NCBI GenBank assembly: GCA_003480725.1 | Contig: QUJQ01000010.1 | Span: forward strand, 8,179 to 72,178 | Direction: 5' to 3' | DNA: 64,000 nt | DNA from: Clostridiaceae bacterium AM27-36LB | GTDB lineage: Bacteria > Bacillota > Clostridia > Lachnospirales > Lachnospiraceae | Part shown: piece by piece, positions 1-7,591 of the stretch | Layout: every line of letters begins with the position of its first letter | Position numbering within the stretch: the stretch's first letter is position 1 | Made by a program: the position numbers and the translations under genes | Notes under the pieces: generated by a model | Databases searched by the model: none | The model's input: the letters and a program-made list of their open reading frames with translations, nothing else | Told to the model about the DNA's origin: nothing

Positions 1-102
1 TGGGAGAATGTATCCTTTGACGACAAGCGGCGGGTGGTGGATTTGATGATTACCACCATAGCCGCCACAAGCGACAGCTTGAATATCACATGGAAAATCT
101 GA
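1..102 (+). CDS. Large serine recombinase, C-terminal end only (partial)
   Basis: The first 102 bases read in frame as 33 residues and a stop, ending in TWKI. Of these 33 residues, 18 match the C-terminus of the large serine recombinase at 53889-55397, including FDDKR and the final WKI. This part of the family is the tail behind the zinc ribbon and coiled coil. The gene must start left of the window, so catalytic residues cannot be judged. Such recombinases normally lie at the very end of an integrated element next to the attachment site. That fits the truncated gene that begins about 40 bases downstream. Confidence 0.8.
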   Translation, partial: WENVSFDDKRRVVDLMITTIAATSDSLNITWKI

Positions 103-134
103 CGGGCGGAACCCCTCCCGTCAGATACCTACTC

Positions 135-156
135 TGTGTAGTCCCTTGTAAACTGT
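135..156. other. Candidate attachment-site junction (left mobile element)
   Basis: The block GTAGTCCCTTGTAAAC (138-153) lies 35 bases after the recombinase stop. A related block, GTACCCCTTGTAC, lies about 42 bases after the stop of the recombinase at the right of the window (53834-53846, complement). They share the 8-mer CCCTTGTA, with GTA before it and AC after it. A truncated reading frame opens exactly here. An att core is an inference from position and this limited similarity. Confidence 0.4.
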
Positions 157-915
157 ACTTTTATAAAGACGAAATCCATTGCCAGCTACAAGCAGATCTT
201 TACGCAGACCATGACCCTGTCTATGGCGAGCGTATTCATCATTACTTTATTTCACAATATATTTACCAATTTCCGGGCGCTGCCGTCCATGCTGTTCAAC
301 AGCTTTATGATGGCACTGCTGGCTGGTGGTATGATCGGTTATCTGGTGGGAGATGCAAGACTTCTGGCTGCAGTTTTTGACCGGGATGGCATGAAACATA
401 TTTCGTTGCTCAAATGGACCAGTTCCAAGCGAAAGATCACCAATACGATGCTGAAATATGATAAGAATTTTTCCTTTGATAAATTTGAGGGACAACTGGT
501 GGCGCTGGTTCGTATGGCGATCCTGGCGGAAAAACCGGAGAATCTGGCCTGCTATGCGGCCGGAACGCGGGATGCACAGTTCGCAGATATTCTGGAGATG
601 ACCTATACCAATGGCCTCTGCTTGAACAAACTCTGGCTGGAAGGAGACCAGATGCACATGTCCATCCGAACCTGGTGGATCAATTATTATGAAAATGATG
701 GAAAGATTAAGAAATGCGGAGACTGCATCGACACAGTCTTTGTGAAAAATATTTCCAGACAGGAAGAGCCCGGATTCTCCATCACATCTGTCTTCTGCCC
801 TGATTGTGGCGGCAGCTTTGATGCCGTCAGACAGCGGATCTGCCCCTACTGTGGGAAAGAATATCATATGGAAAATGAAAGTTGGATCATTGTAAAAATG
901 CATTTGATCCGGTAA
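142..915 (+). pseudogene. 5'-truncated gene: membrane segment plus Tim44-like/zinc-ribbon protein remnant
   Basis: The frame is open from 142 (a TAG ends at 141) to 915. The first ATG, at 211, has no ribosome binding site, so this looks like the 3' part of a gene cut by the mobile element. Seen in the product: a hydrophobic stretch (about residues 5-45 from the ATG), a globular region, and a C-terminal zinc ribbon with two CxxC pairs (CPDC and CPYC). The middle region, with a buried aromatic pattern and RTWWINYY, resembles Tim44-like clostridial proteins with a zinc ribbon, but this is a weak family call. An internal start giving a shorter protein is possible. Confidence 0.5.
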
Positions 916-999
916 GAGGATAGAAGAAACCGTGACAAATTGTCGCGATTTCTTTGGAATATTTCTGCAGATATTTCCTCCAGACATACTTTTTACTCG

Positions 1000-2244
1000 T
1001 TATTCCTGATCCTTCAACACACCATCTTCTCCAACCGTCACATCAAAGGACAGATTTGTCAGCTTTTGGTACAATCCGGATGGATTCTGAATCTCTTTCA
1101 GAACACCGCCGGAGCGCTGGCAGGGAATGAGTTTCACAGAGGGTGGATTTTCATCGGAGAAGGTGGTCTCCAGCAGAACCGTCTGCCCATCACGATTTCC
1201 GAATAAATAATTTCCAAGACTGTATACGATGGGAACACCGTTGTAGTATTCAAAGCCCTGGAGCACATGAGGGTGGCAGCCGACCACAAGATCAGCTCCG
1301 GCATCAATATAACCTTTTGCAATAGACCTCTGATAATCTTCAGGGGTTTCATTTCGTTCGATACCCCAATGTACGAAGACGATCACATGGTCACAAGTCT
1401 GATGGGCTTCTTTGATGGCTGCATTTAATCTGGCTGGATCATAGGTCTGGAAGATCCCGGCCTGATTGTCAGTGGCATACCAGTCCCAGGAAGGAGAGAC
1501 TCTGGTGGCACCAAAGATGGCAAAGGTCTGTCCATTGATGGTGCGTGTAGCAGGTGCAGATGCCTCGGCGTCATTATAGCCGCCGCCGATCCGGGTGATG
1601 CCAGCCTGATCCAGAGTTGCAAGGGTATCACAGAAAGCATCCCGGCCAAAATCAAGAGAATGGTTATTGGCAACAGTCACAATGTCAGCACCCAGATCCT
1701 GAAAAATCTTCACATATTTCGGGTCGGCACGGAAAGTGAACTGCTTATCTTCCATGGCTTCTCCCTGAAGACTGAACGGAAATTCTTCGTTGAAAATAAA
1801 CAGGTCAGCATCCTGCATATGGGACAGCATATTGGTGTCAGCAAGTGCCTGAATGCCGGAACGGTTGTAGGCATCCAGATAAGCTTCTGGAAACATTACA
1901 TCACCGGCAAAGGCCAGAAGTACATCGCCGGTTCCCGATGCTTCGTCTGTGCTTATATCGGCATCTTCAGATACCTGAGTGGAGTCTTCTGCCATTCCGG
2001 ACTCGTTGTTCCTTGCATCTTCCGAGTTCGAATCAGATTCTTGATAGGAATCATTCTTGATACCGGTATTTCCGGTAAATCCAGATTCCTCTACTTCTGA
2101 ATCCTGTGAAAATTCTTCCTGCATGGATGCATTTTTATGTAAAAAAGATGGCCATCCTGTGATGAGAGATGCGATCAGCAAGACCGCAAGCAGTGGAATG
2201 CCGATACAGATGCCGATGCCAATTCCCTTTAAAAAATTTTTCAT
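1000..2244 (-). CDS. CapA-family (poly-gamma-glutamate synthesis type) metallophosphatase-like protein
   Basis: A 414-residue protein with one N-terminal membrane anchor (about residues 8-28), an acidic Ser/Asp/Glu-rich linker to about residue 105, then a PGA_cap/CapA domain to the end. Family motifs are visible: FAGDVMF, NNHSLDFG, GATRV, VHWGIE, GCHPHVLQGFE and YSLGNYLFG. These supply the His/Asp/Asn metal-ligand pattern of calcineurin-like phosphatases. The catalytic domain should face the outside. No capB or capC genes are nearby, so a poly-glutamate capsule is not supported; a general cell-envelope hydrolase role is more cautious. It is transcribed divergently from pyrC. Confidence 0.85.
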   Translation of the reverse strand: MKNFLKGIGIGICIGIPLLAVLLIASLITGWPSFLHKNASMQEEFSQDSEVEESGFTGNTGIKNDSYQESDSNSEDARNNESGMAEDSTQVSEDADISTDEASGTGDVLLAFAGDVMFPEAYLDAYNRSGIQALADTNMLSHMQDADLFIFNEEFPFSLQGEAMEDKQFTFRADPKYVKIFQDLGADIVTVANNHSLDFGRDAFCDTLATLDQAGITRIGGGYNDAEASAPATRTINGQTFAIFGATRVSPSWDWYATDNQAGIFQTYDPARLNAAIKEAHQTCDHVIVFVHWGIERNETPEDYQRSIAKGYIDAGADLVVGCHPHVLQGFEYYNGVPIVYSLGNYLFGNRDGQTVLLETTFSDENPPSVKLIPCQRSGGVLKEIQNPSGLYQKLTNLSFDVTVGEDGVLKDQE

Positions 2245-2317
2245 AATGATAGTCCTGCCCTTGTAGCTGATTATTTTTCTCTTGCGTTCCTTACATTATA
2301 TCACAACATAATCCTCC

Positions 2318-2346
2318 TTGCCCACAGGAAAAACCTGCGGTATCAT
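2318..2346 (+). promoter_or_regulatory. Sigma-A-type promoter for pyrC
   Basis: TTGCCC (2318-2323) and TATCAT (2341-2346) are 17 bases apart and lie about 55 bases upstream of the pyrC start. Confidence 0.5.
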
Positions 2347-2402
2347 AAGAGGTAGAAAAAGGTTGCTGCCATACAGCAGCCAGACACTTGGAGGATGAAG
2401 AC

Positions 2403-3668
2403 ATGTTATTGATTCGAGGAGGCAGAGTAATAGATCCGGTGAGGAAAGTGGACGAGATCATGGATGTGATGATCGAAGGTTCCCAGATCGTGGAGACTGG
2501 TAAAGCTCTGAAGGTTCCGGCAGATGCGGAAGTGATCGATGCAACAGGACTTGTGGTGGCACCGGGACTGATGGATGCCCATGTGCATTTTCGCGATCCA
2601 GGCCTTACTTATAAGGAAGATATTGAGACTGGTGCGGCAGCAGCAGCCCGTGGCGGATTTACCACCGTAGTCTGCATGGCAAATACAAAGCCGGTGGTAG
2701 ATAATCTGGAAACACTTTCCTATGTGCATGAAAAAGGGGAGCAGACACCGATCCATGTGCTGCAGGCGGCGGCTATCACAAAAGGACTTCAGGGCAAAGA
2801 ACTGGTGGATATGGAGGCACTGGCAGATGCGGGAGCAGCTGGCTTTACCGATGATGGAATCCCGCTGATGGATGAAAAGCTGCTGGTGCAGGCTATGGAA
2901 CAGGCGAAGGCATTGGGCCTTCCGTTGGCTTTCCATGAGGAAGATCCGGCATTGATGAGTGAGCCGGGAGTGCACAAAGGAAAAGTGGCAGAGCAGATCG
3001 GATACGGTGGAGCTGCCAGAGCAGCAGAAGATGTGATGGTGGCAAGAGATTGTATGCTGGCACTGCATACCGGCGCTTCTGTTTGTATCCAACATATCAG
3101 TTCAAAGAATTCTGTGGAGCTGGTGCGTCTGGCTAAGATGCTGGGAGCAGATGTTCATGCAGAGGCAACGCCGCATCATTTCACATTGACGGAAGAAGCG
3201 GTGCTGAAATATGGCACATTGGCACGGATGAATCCGCCTCTGAGGACAGAAGAAGACAGACAGGCGATCATCAAAGGTATCCAGGATGGAACTATTGATA
3301 TGATCGTGACAGATCATGCGCCGCACAGTGAAGAAGAAAAAGCAAAACCGATGGCACAGGCACCCAGCGGTATCACCGGACTTGAGACCTCATTGGCACT
3401 TGGTATCTATTCATTGGTGGAGCCAGGATATATTACGTTAATGGATCTTATGAAACTGATGAGTAAGAATCCCGCAGAATTTTACCGGATGGTGCCGGGA
3501 AGCGTGGAACCGGAAGCACCGGCGGATCTGGTGATTTTCGGCGAAAAAGAACAGTGGACAGTGGATCATTTTGCATCAAAGGCAACCAACAGTCCGTTCA
3601 AAGGCTGGACCTTGCCAGGAAAGGTTCATTACACTATCTGCGCGGGAAAGATTGCGTATAAAGGTTAG
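2403..3668 (+). CDS. pyrC: Dihydroorotase
   Basis: Catalyses reversible cyclisation of N-carbamoyl-aspartate to dihydroorotate in cytoplasmic pyrimidine synthesis. The 421-residue amidohydrolase shows the metal-binding HVHFRDPG, the TTVVCMANT segment, HEED, the His-containing CIQHIS and EATPHHF motifs, and the catalytic TDHAPH. Length fits class I PyrC. The ATG at 2403 is preferred because GGAGG ends nine bases before it; an in-frame TTG at 2388 has no proper site. It stands alone, away from other pyr genes, with its own promoter, and ends just before a strong terminator. Confidence 0.95.
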   Translation: MLLIRGGRVIDPVRKVDEIMDVMIEGSQIVETGKALKVPADAEVIDATGLVVAPGLMDAHVHFRDPGLTYKEDIETGAAAAARGGFTTVVCMANTKPVVDNLETLSYVHEKGEQTPIHVLQAAAITKGLQGKELVDMEALADAGAAGFTDDGIPLMDEKLLVQAMEQAKALGLPLAFHEEDPALMSEPGVHKGKVAEQIGYGGAARAAEDVMVARDCMLALHTGASVCIQHISSKNSVELVRLAKMLGADVHAEATPHHFTLTEEAVLKYGTLARMNPPLRTEEDRQAIIKGIQDGTIDMIVTDHAPHSEEEKAKPMAQAPSGITGLETSLALGIYSLVEPGYITLMDLMKLMSKNPAEFYRMVPGSVEPEAPADLVIFGEKEQWTVDHFASKATNSPFKGWTLPGKVHYTICAGKIAYKG

Positions 3669-3679
3669 TGGATTGGATA

Positions 3680-3738
3680 AAAGCCCTCAACTGTGTATGA
3701 CCATATATGTGGGACATATCAGCACAGTTGAGGGCTTT
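3680..3738. terminator. Bidirectional intrinsic terminator between pyrC and the Rpn-family gene
   Basis: A perfect 16-bp inverted repeat, AAAGCCCTCAACTGTG at 3680-3695 and its complement at 3723-3738, with A-rich and T-rich flanks, serves the two convergent genes. Confidence 0.85.
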
Positions 3739-3742
3739 ATTT

Positions 3743-4654
3743 TTATTTGTTTTTACTTAAGAAATAATCAGCAAGTTTTTCATCAGGTTCCTGTGGGTGT
3801 GTTGTCAGCAGGTCACAGATCTGCTGAACAAACGCCAAAGAAAGTCCCAGAATATCAGAAATCTGAACAGGTGTCATCTGTTTGCTGAGAAGCTGAAATC
3901 GTATGATGGAGATTTGATTTATAGTCTGCCCTTTATTGAGCCCCTCAGCAAGACCAGCAGCAAGGCCAGCCTCCCTGCCTTCACGTTTCCACATAGCTTC
4001 TTCTTCCCATCGTTGCATAAACTTCACTCCAATCTCTTCACTGGCTTTTACTTGCCTGACATGGTTATGGATTTTGATGAGATTTCCATTGGTATCGGGG
4101 ATATCCACATCCAAAGTAGATTGCTCCATATACTCCAGAAATTGAATTAATTCTTCGGATATTTCATTACGGTTGGTTCCGCGGGTATTGAGGAAAATTC
4201 TGGTTGCGCCATCTTCCAAAACAAGAGACGGATTCTCGTCGCAGCGTGCATGAAATGTATAGCAGTATCTGCCTTCGCCAAAGAGATCAAAAGGCGTGAT
4301 TATGATATTAAACGTATCATTCAGCAGATTAAAGCTTTCATCGCCCGATTTTAGGAGAGATGAATCCATAACGCTCTGATAGAAGCGACTTCTGCGCGGC
4401 AGATCAGGCTTTCTGGTTTTCTGAGCCTCGGTGTTGTAGATCCGCAGATTTTCATCCATGGAATACACATCCAGCCGAATAGAACGAAGCCATGGAGCTG
4501 TACGCAGTTCCTTTTCTGTCTGGGATGGTGTGAGCAGCCGTAGATTCTCATCGCCGAGGATGATCCGAAGCGCAGCTTCGTGAGCTTCTGGAATATCCAT
4601 AACCTCATCAAACAAAAACTTATCAAGCAAAGTTAATTCATTTAGCGTCTTCAA
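3743..4654 (-). CDS. Rpn-family / PD-(D/E)XK nuclease-family transposase-like protein
   Basis: The 303-residue product begins LNELTLLDKFLFDEVM, as in Rpn (recombination-promoting nuclease) and PD-(D/E)XK transposase-like proteins. It keeps RLDVYSMDENLRIYNTEAQ, where Asp and the Glu-x-Gln of the nuclease core sit, and the YCYTFHARCDE and IFLNTRGTN segments. The C-terminal third has a charged helix rich in Gly/Glu/Ala and a short HTH-like end. The start is TTG at 4654 behind AAAGGAG. The gene lies alone between two strong terminators with its own promoter, a typical setting for these dispersed, horizontally spreading genes. Confidence 0.8.
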   Translation of the reverse strand: MKTLNELTLLDKFLFDEVMDIPEAHEAALRIILGDENLRLLTPSQTEKELRTAPWLRSIRLDVYSMDENLRIYNTEAQKTRKPDLPRRSRFYQSVMDSSLLKSGDESFNLLNDTFNIIITPFDLFGEGRYCYTFHARCDENPSLVLEDGATRIFLNTRGTNRNEISEELIQFLEYMEQSTLDVDIPDTNGNLIKIHNHVRQVKASEEIGVKFMQRWEEEAMWKREGREAGLAAGLAEGLNKGQTINQISIIRFQLLSKQMTPVQISDILGLSLAFVQQICDLLTTHPQEPDEKLADYFLSKNK

Positions 4655-4668
4655 TAGATTACTCCTTT

Positions 4669-4697
4669 ATTGTATCTGCATTAGCTTTGCGTTGCAA
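4669..4697 (-). promoter_or_regulatory. Promoter of the Rpn-family gene
   Basis: On the minus strand TTGCAA (4697-4692) and TACAAT (4674-4669) are separated by 17 bases. The -10 lies only about 15 bases before the TTG start, so the mRNA leader must be very short. Confidence 0.5.
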
Positions 4698-4882
4698 GGA
4701 ATTTATAAAATTTTACAACTGGAACATGCAAAGAATCCTGCAAAGATTAAAAATAAAATGGATAGTTACTTTCGACGGACTGAATATCTGGATATAGAAC
4801 AATGATACATACAGATTAGATTCAGAGTAGCATGTCATGGAATAAAAATCAAGAAAAATTTTTGCAGGAAGTTAAGTGAAGA

Positions 4883-4922
4883 AAGGATTCCAGAATGGGT
4901 TCAATCATTCTGGAATCCTTTT
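4883..4922. terminator. Intrinsic terminator
   Basis: AAGGATTCCAGAATG at 4883-4897 pairs with CATTCTGGAATCCTT at 4906-4920 and has T runs on both strands. It ends the minus-strand HTH gene and insulates the Rpn-family gene. Confidence 0.8.
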
Positions 4923-4941
4923 AGCATTCATATAACCATAC

Positions 4942-5283
4942 TTACCGATCGCGCAGGAACTGTGTATAGCTTTGTACCCGTTTCTGCTTCTCATCGGGCA
5001 GACAGTGGTAATCTGACAAAAAATCTTGCATATCTTTTGGAAGTGAAGCAAATGGATCTGCCGGTTTTTCGGGATGGAGTCCGACACGAACCAGTTGATC
5101 CAGCGAGATTTGAAAATAATCTGCAATCACGCAGGCGGTCTCCAGATCCGGAAGCCTCGTACCATTCTCATAATTGGAATAAGCCTGTCTGGAAATATGA
5201 AGTTGTTCACTGAGCTGTTTTTGAGTAAATCCGCGATGATGTCTCAGCTCTTTCAGCGTTTCGGCAACTTTTAAACTGGTCAT
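4942..5283 (-). CDS. Small Xre-type HTH regulator
   Basis: A 113-residue cytoplasmic DNA-binding protein. Residues 5-60 form an HTH_3 domain: LKELRHHRGFTQKQLSEQL, then ISRQAYSNYENG and a DLETACVIADYF helix. The C-terminal half is short, acidic and helical and may dimerise. The ATG at 5283 is chosen because AGGAG lies just upstream; the longer upstream reading frame lacks a ribosome site. It is monocistronic, with its own promoter and terminator. A palindrome over the promoter suggests autoregulation (inference). Its target is unknown. Confidence 0.85.
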   Translation of the reverse strand: MTSLKVAETLKELRHHRGFTQKQLSEQLHISRQAYSNYENGTRLPDLETACVIADYFQISLDQLVRVGLHPEKPADPFASLPKDMQDFLSDYHCLPDEKQKRVQSYTQFLRDR

Positions 5284-5310
5284 GATCTTCTCCTTCTTGA
5301 ATCTGCGCTT

Positions 5311-5348
5311 ATTATAGCAAGTTCCCGATTTGACTTGTTTATATAAAC
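5311..5348 (-). promoter_or_regulatory. Promoter of the HTH gene with overlapping palindrome
   Basis: The minus strand has an extended -10, TGCTATAAT (TATAAT at 5316-5311), about 30 bases before the start. The perfect 12-bp palindrome GTTTATATAAAC at 5337-5348 covers the -35 position. It is a candidate operator, possibly for the HTH protein itself. The rest of 5284-5595 shows no gene. Confidence 0.45.
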
Positions 5349-5595
5349 AGAAACGTGGAAAACTAATTCTATTTGTACTGGAAATAAAAGTAATAGTTGC
5401 AATAAAATACACGAACGTAGTACGATAAAGAGGAAAAAATGGAGAAGATATAAAGCGGATTGTATGATAAAGCATACATTTGTAATCAAACCAGCAATGA
5501 TAGATTAGAAATTATGAAACGGACAGTTGTTGTTGGGATTCAAAAATGAATAAACAGAGAATAATGTTTATAAGGATAAAACGGAGGATTATAGT

Positions 5596-5745
5596 ATGAA
5601 GAAAATCATGAAACAGATTTATGCCCGCATGTGGCTGGCATGGAGACTCCTGCGGCTTCACTTTGTGCGGATACCGGAATCGGAAGATGGAAAGTCGCAG
5701 GAGCAGTTATTAGAAGAGATTCGAAAAAGATCAGGACTGACTTAG
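5596..5745 (+). CDS. Small basic protein, 49 residues, unknown function
   Basis: A 49-codon frame starts at an ATG preceded by ACGGAGGATTATAGT, a strong ribosome site. The product begins MKKIMKQIYARMWLAWRLLR, an amphipathic Trp/Arg-rich helix, and ends with an acidic-then-basic helix (QLLEEIRKRSGLT). I do not recognise a family. Its last 15 bases overlap the 3' end of the convergent CYTH gene. The strong ribosome site and codon use support a real gene; function is unknown. Confidence 0.55.
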   Translation: MKKIMKQIYARMWLAWRLLRLHFVRIPESEDGKSQEQLLEEIRKRSGLT

Positions 5746-6180
5746 CGTGCTGTTATGATACTCGGATGAACTGGTTACATCCTCGCCGAACCAATCAGGT
5801 GCTTTAAAAGCAAGAGCTTCTTCCTCAGAGGAAAATTCCACTTCTGCCAGCATGAGGTCCGGTCTCGGGGAAGAGAAGAGATCCAGCTCAATAGTATATT
5901 TTCCAAAGGGAATCAGATAACGGCGCTTGGTGATGAGCTTGCCGTCAGCTTTTTCGCGCAGATGTGCATAAGCCTCGGCGGTCAGGGGCAGATTATATTC
6001 TTCCCGGACCATCAGCCCTTTGGATTTGTAAGTGAGATAATAAGTGTCATCCTGTTTGCGGATGCGGACAACCGGTTCGGTGCAGAGATAACCCTGTTCG
6101 ATATCGTGAAATGCATACTCCTTCAGATCAAAGGGAATGGTATGGATCAGATATTTGCGTTCGATTTCATATGATTTCAT
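5731..6180 (-). CDS. CYTH-domain protein (inorganic triphosphatase-like)
   Basis: The 149-residue product starts MKSYEIERKYL, containing the ExExK signature of CYTH enzymes (class IV adenylate cyclase and inorganic or thiamine triphosphatase fold). Other beta-strand residues of the tunnel follow: VRIRKQ, YYLTYKSKG, ITKRRYLIPF, TIELDLFSS and LAEVEFSSEEEA. These give the alternating Arg/Lys and Glu set that binds triphosphate and metal. Length is typical of bacterial single-domain CYTH proteins. It acts in the cytoplasm, and tripolyphosphate hydrolysis is the safest guess. It is encoded alone. Confidence 0.85.
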   Translation of the reverse strand: MKSYEIERKYLIHTIPFDLKEYAFHDIEQGYLCTEPVVRIRKQDDTYYLTYKSKGLMVREEYNLPLTAEAYAHLREKADGKLITKRRYLIPFGKYTIELDLFSSPRPDLMLAEVEFSSEEEALAFKAPDWFGEDVTSSSEYHNSTLSQS

Positions 6181-6371
6181 GGCAGACTCCTTTTGGTTTT
6201 ATATAATGTATGGACACATGACAGCTTTAAATTTGTGTCCCGGGTATCTTACATTTTAATATAGCATAACCCGTGTTCAAATGATACAATACATATAAAA
6301 AGTATAAACAAATGCCATAAAGGCTGGACAGCACATGGCATCACCTATCATGGGAAGGAAGGTATACGCAC

Positions 6372-6923
6372 ATGAGCAAAGCATGTATATTTCTTGCAGA
6401 CGGATTTGAAGAGATCGAAGGACTGACAGTTGTAGATATTTTAAGAAGAGCAGGTGTGGAGATCCATATGGTATCCATTACCAGAGAGACAAAAGTGACC
6501 GGTTCGCATGGAATTGAGATCAAGTGTGATACCTGTATTGGACAGGAAAACTTTTCAGAAACAGAACTTTTTGTATTGCCGGGAGGTATGCCAGGAACGA
6601 AGAATCTGGGAGCATGCAAAGCACTGACAGAGCTTCTGACAGCATCCTTTGAAGCAGGGAAAAAGCTCGCAGCTATCTGTGCAGCACCAAGTGTACTGGG
6701 AGATCTGGGAATCCTGAAAGGGAAAAAAGCATGTTGCTATCCGGGATTCGAAGAGCATCTGACCGGAGCACAGGTGGTATTTGATCAGGTGGCTCAGGAC
6801 GGAAATGTGACTACCAGCCGTGGCATGGGAACTGCAATCCCGTTTGCATTGTCGCTGGTGAGCCAGCTGGTGTCAGAAGAAAAAGCACAGGAGCTGGCGC
6901 AGAGCATTATTTTTAAGGTATAA
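6372..6923 (+). CDS. DJ-1/PfpI family protein
   Basis: The 183-residue single-domain protein has the DJ-1 layout: a Glu in DGFEEIEGLT, VLPGGMPG, and the nucleophile elbow AICAAP with the conserved Cys. A C-terminal MGTAIPFAL segment follows. Length and the IEGLTVVDILRRAGV start place it nearest the YajL/ThiJ branch (protein and glyoxal repair or chaperone-like functions). Activity is inferred from family only. It is monocistronic, followed by a structured intergenic repeat. Confidence 0.9.
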   Translation: MSKACIFLADGFEEIEGLTVVDILRRAGVEIHMVSITRETKVTGSHGIEIKCDTCIGQENFSETELFVLPGGMPGTKNLGACKALTELLTASFEAGKKLAAICAAPSVLGDLGILKGKKACCYPGFEEHLTGAQVVFDQVAQDGNVTTSRGMGTAIPFALSLVSQLVSEEKAQELAQSIIFKV

Positions 6924-6929
6924 GATTTA

Positions 6930-7135
6930 GAACCATTCGCAAAGCATCGGGAAGATCCAGAGCCACATTTGCATAGTAGCAGAAAGATTCAGAGCCACAT
7001 TCGCAAAACCGCCTCTTCGAGGCTTTACTTTTGCTCATGTATGGCTGCTCGCCATATACATGCTCCGAAATATGCGCCTTCATGCAAGCATGAGTCACAT
7101 ATTTACGACGCATGTGCATGGCTCTGAATCTCCAA
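6930..7135. repeat. Structured intergenic repeat region
   Basis: This stretch holds no convincing gene. AGATTCAGAGCCA at 6985-6997 is inverted at 7119-7131, enclosing small hairpins (GCCTCTTCGAGGC, CATGCAAGCATG and one around GGCTGCTCGCC). CAGAGCCACATTYGCA occurs twice about 30 bases apart (6958 and 6988), and CATTCGCAAA occurs at 6934 and 6998. A related TTCAGAG-ATTCGCAAAA pair forms part of the hairpin at 15088-15135. It looks like a dispersed palindromic repeat or structured RNA, possibly also ending the DJ-1 transcript. Confidence 0.5.
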
Positions 7136-7193
7136 CACTTACCAGTATTTCTTCCATGTAAATGTGAATACTATGGGCATGGAGGTGATTAGC

Positions 7194-7415
7194 ATGACAA
7201 ATCAGAACAGCAAATCCGGAACCAACAGTATGGCGGTACCGGAGGCGAAATCTGCCATGAACCGTTTTAAGGAGGAGGTTGCCAGCGAGCTTGGCGTGAA
7301 CTTAAAAGACGGTTACAATGGTGATCTGACCAGCCGTGAAGCCGGCTCTATCGGTGGCGAGATGGTCAAAAAGATGATCATGAAGCAGGAACAGCAGATG
7401 TCATCCGGTCAGTAA
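7194..7415 (+). CDS. Alpha/beta-type small acid-soluble spore protein
   Basis: A 73-residue protein that would coat and protect DNA in the dormant spore. It matches the family in size and in FKEEVASELGVNL, the region where the GPR protease cuts during germination, followed by a DLTSREAGSIGGEMVKKMI segment close to the conserved TSRxxGxxGGxMVKxMI. The start at 7194 follows GGAGGTGATTAGC; an in-frame ATG at 7164 is poorly placed. A possible sigma-G-like promoter (GTATT near 7145 and AATACTA near 7168) precedes it. The gene implies that the organism sporulates. Confidence 0.93.
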   Translation: MTNQNSKSGTNSMAVPEAKSAMNRFKEEVASELGVNLKDGYNGDLTSREAGSIGGEMVKKMIMKQEQQMSSGQ

Positions 7416-7492
7416 CGGACGACTGAAGCCGTAAAAGTGTGAAAAACCAAGGCTGGACGGGCTTTTTTCTGTGTATTGAGCAGGAAAAAGCC

Positions 7493-7521
7493 TAGACAGT
7501 CTTATTTTTTTGTGCTATACT
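7493..7521 (+). promoter_or_regulatory. Promoter for tig
   Basis: TAGACA (7493-7498), a 17-base spacer and the extended -10 TGCTATACT (TATACT 7516-7521) lie about 70 bases before the trigger factor start. Confidence 0.6.
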
Positions 7522-7591
7522 CTTAAAATGTCTATGAGTATGTGAATCAGGGTATACTGATCTAAGAATACAAGGAGGATATAACATAAAA

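Noticed and set aside
247..987. 246-residue minus-strand frame
   Set aside because: It is the shadow of the truncated zinc-ribbon gene, whose CxxC pairs and plus-strand codon pattern are the real signal.
1000..2244. Poly-gamma-glutamate capsule locus
   Set aside because: Only the CapA-like gene is present; capB and capC are absent, so a capsule cannot be claimed.
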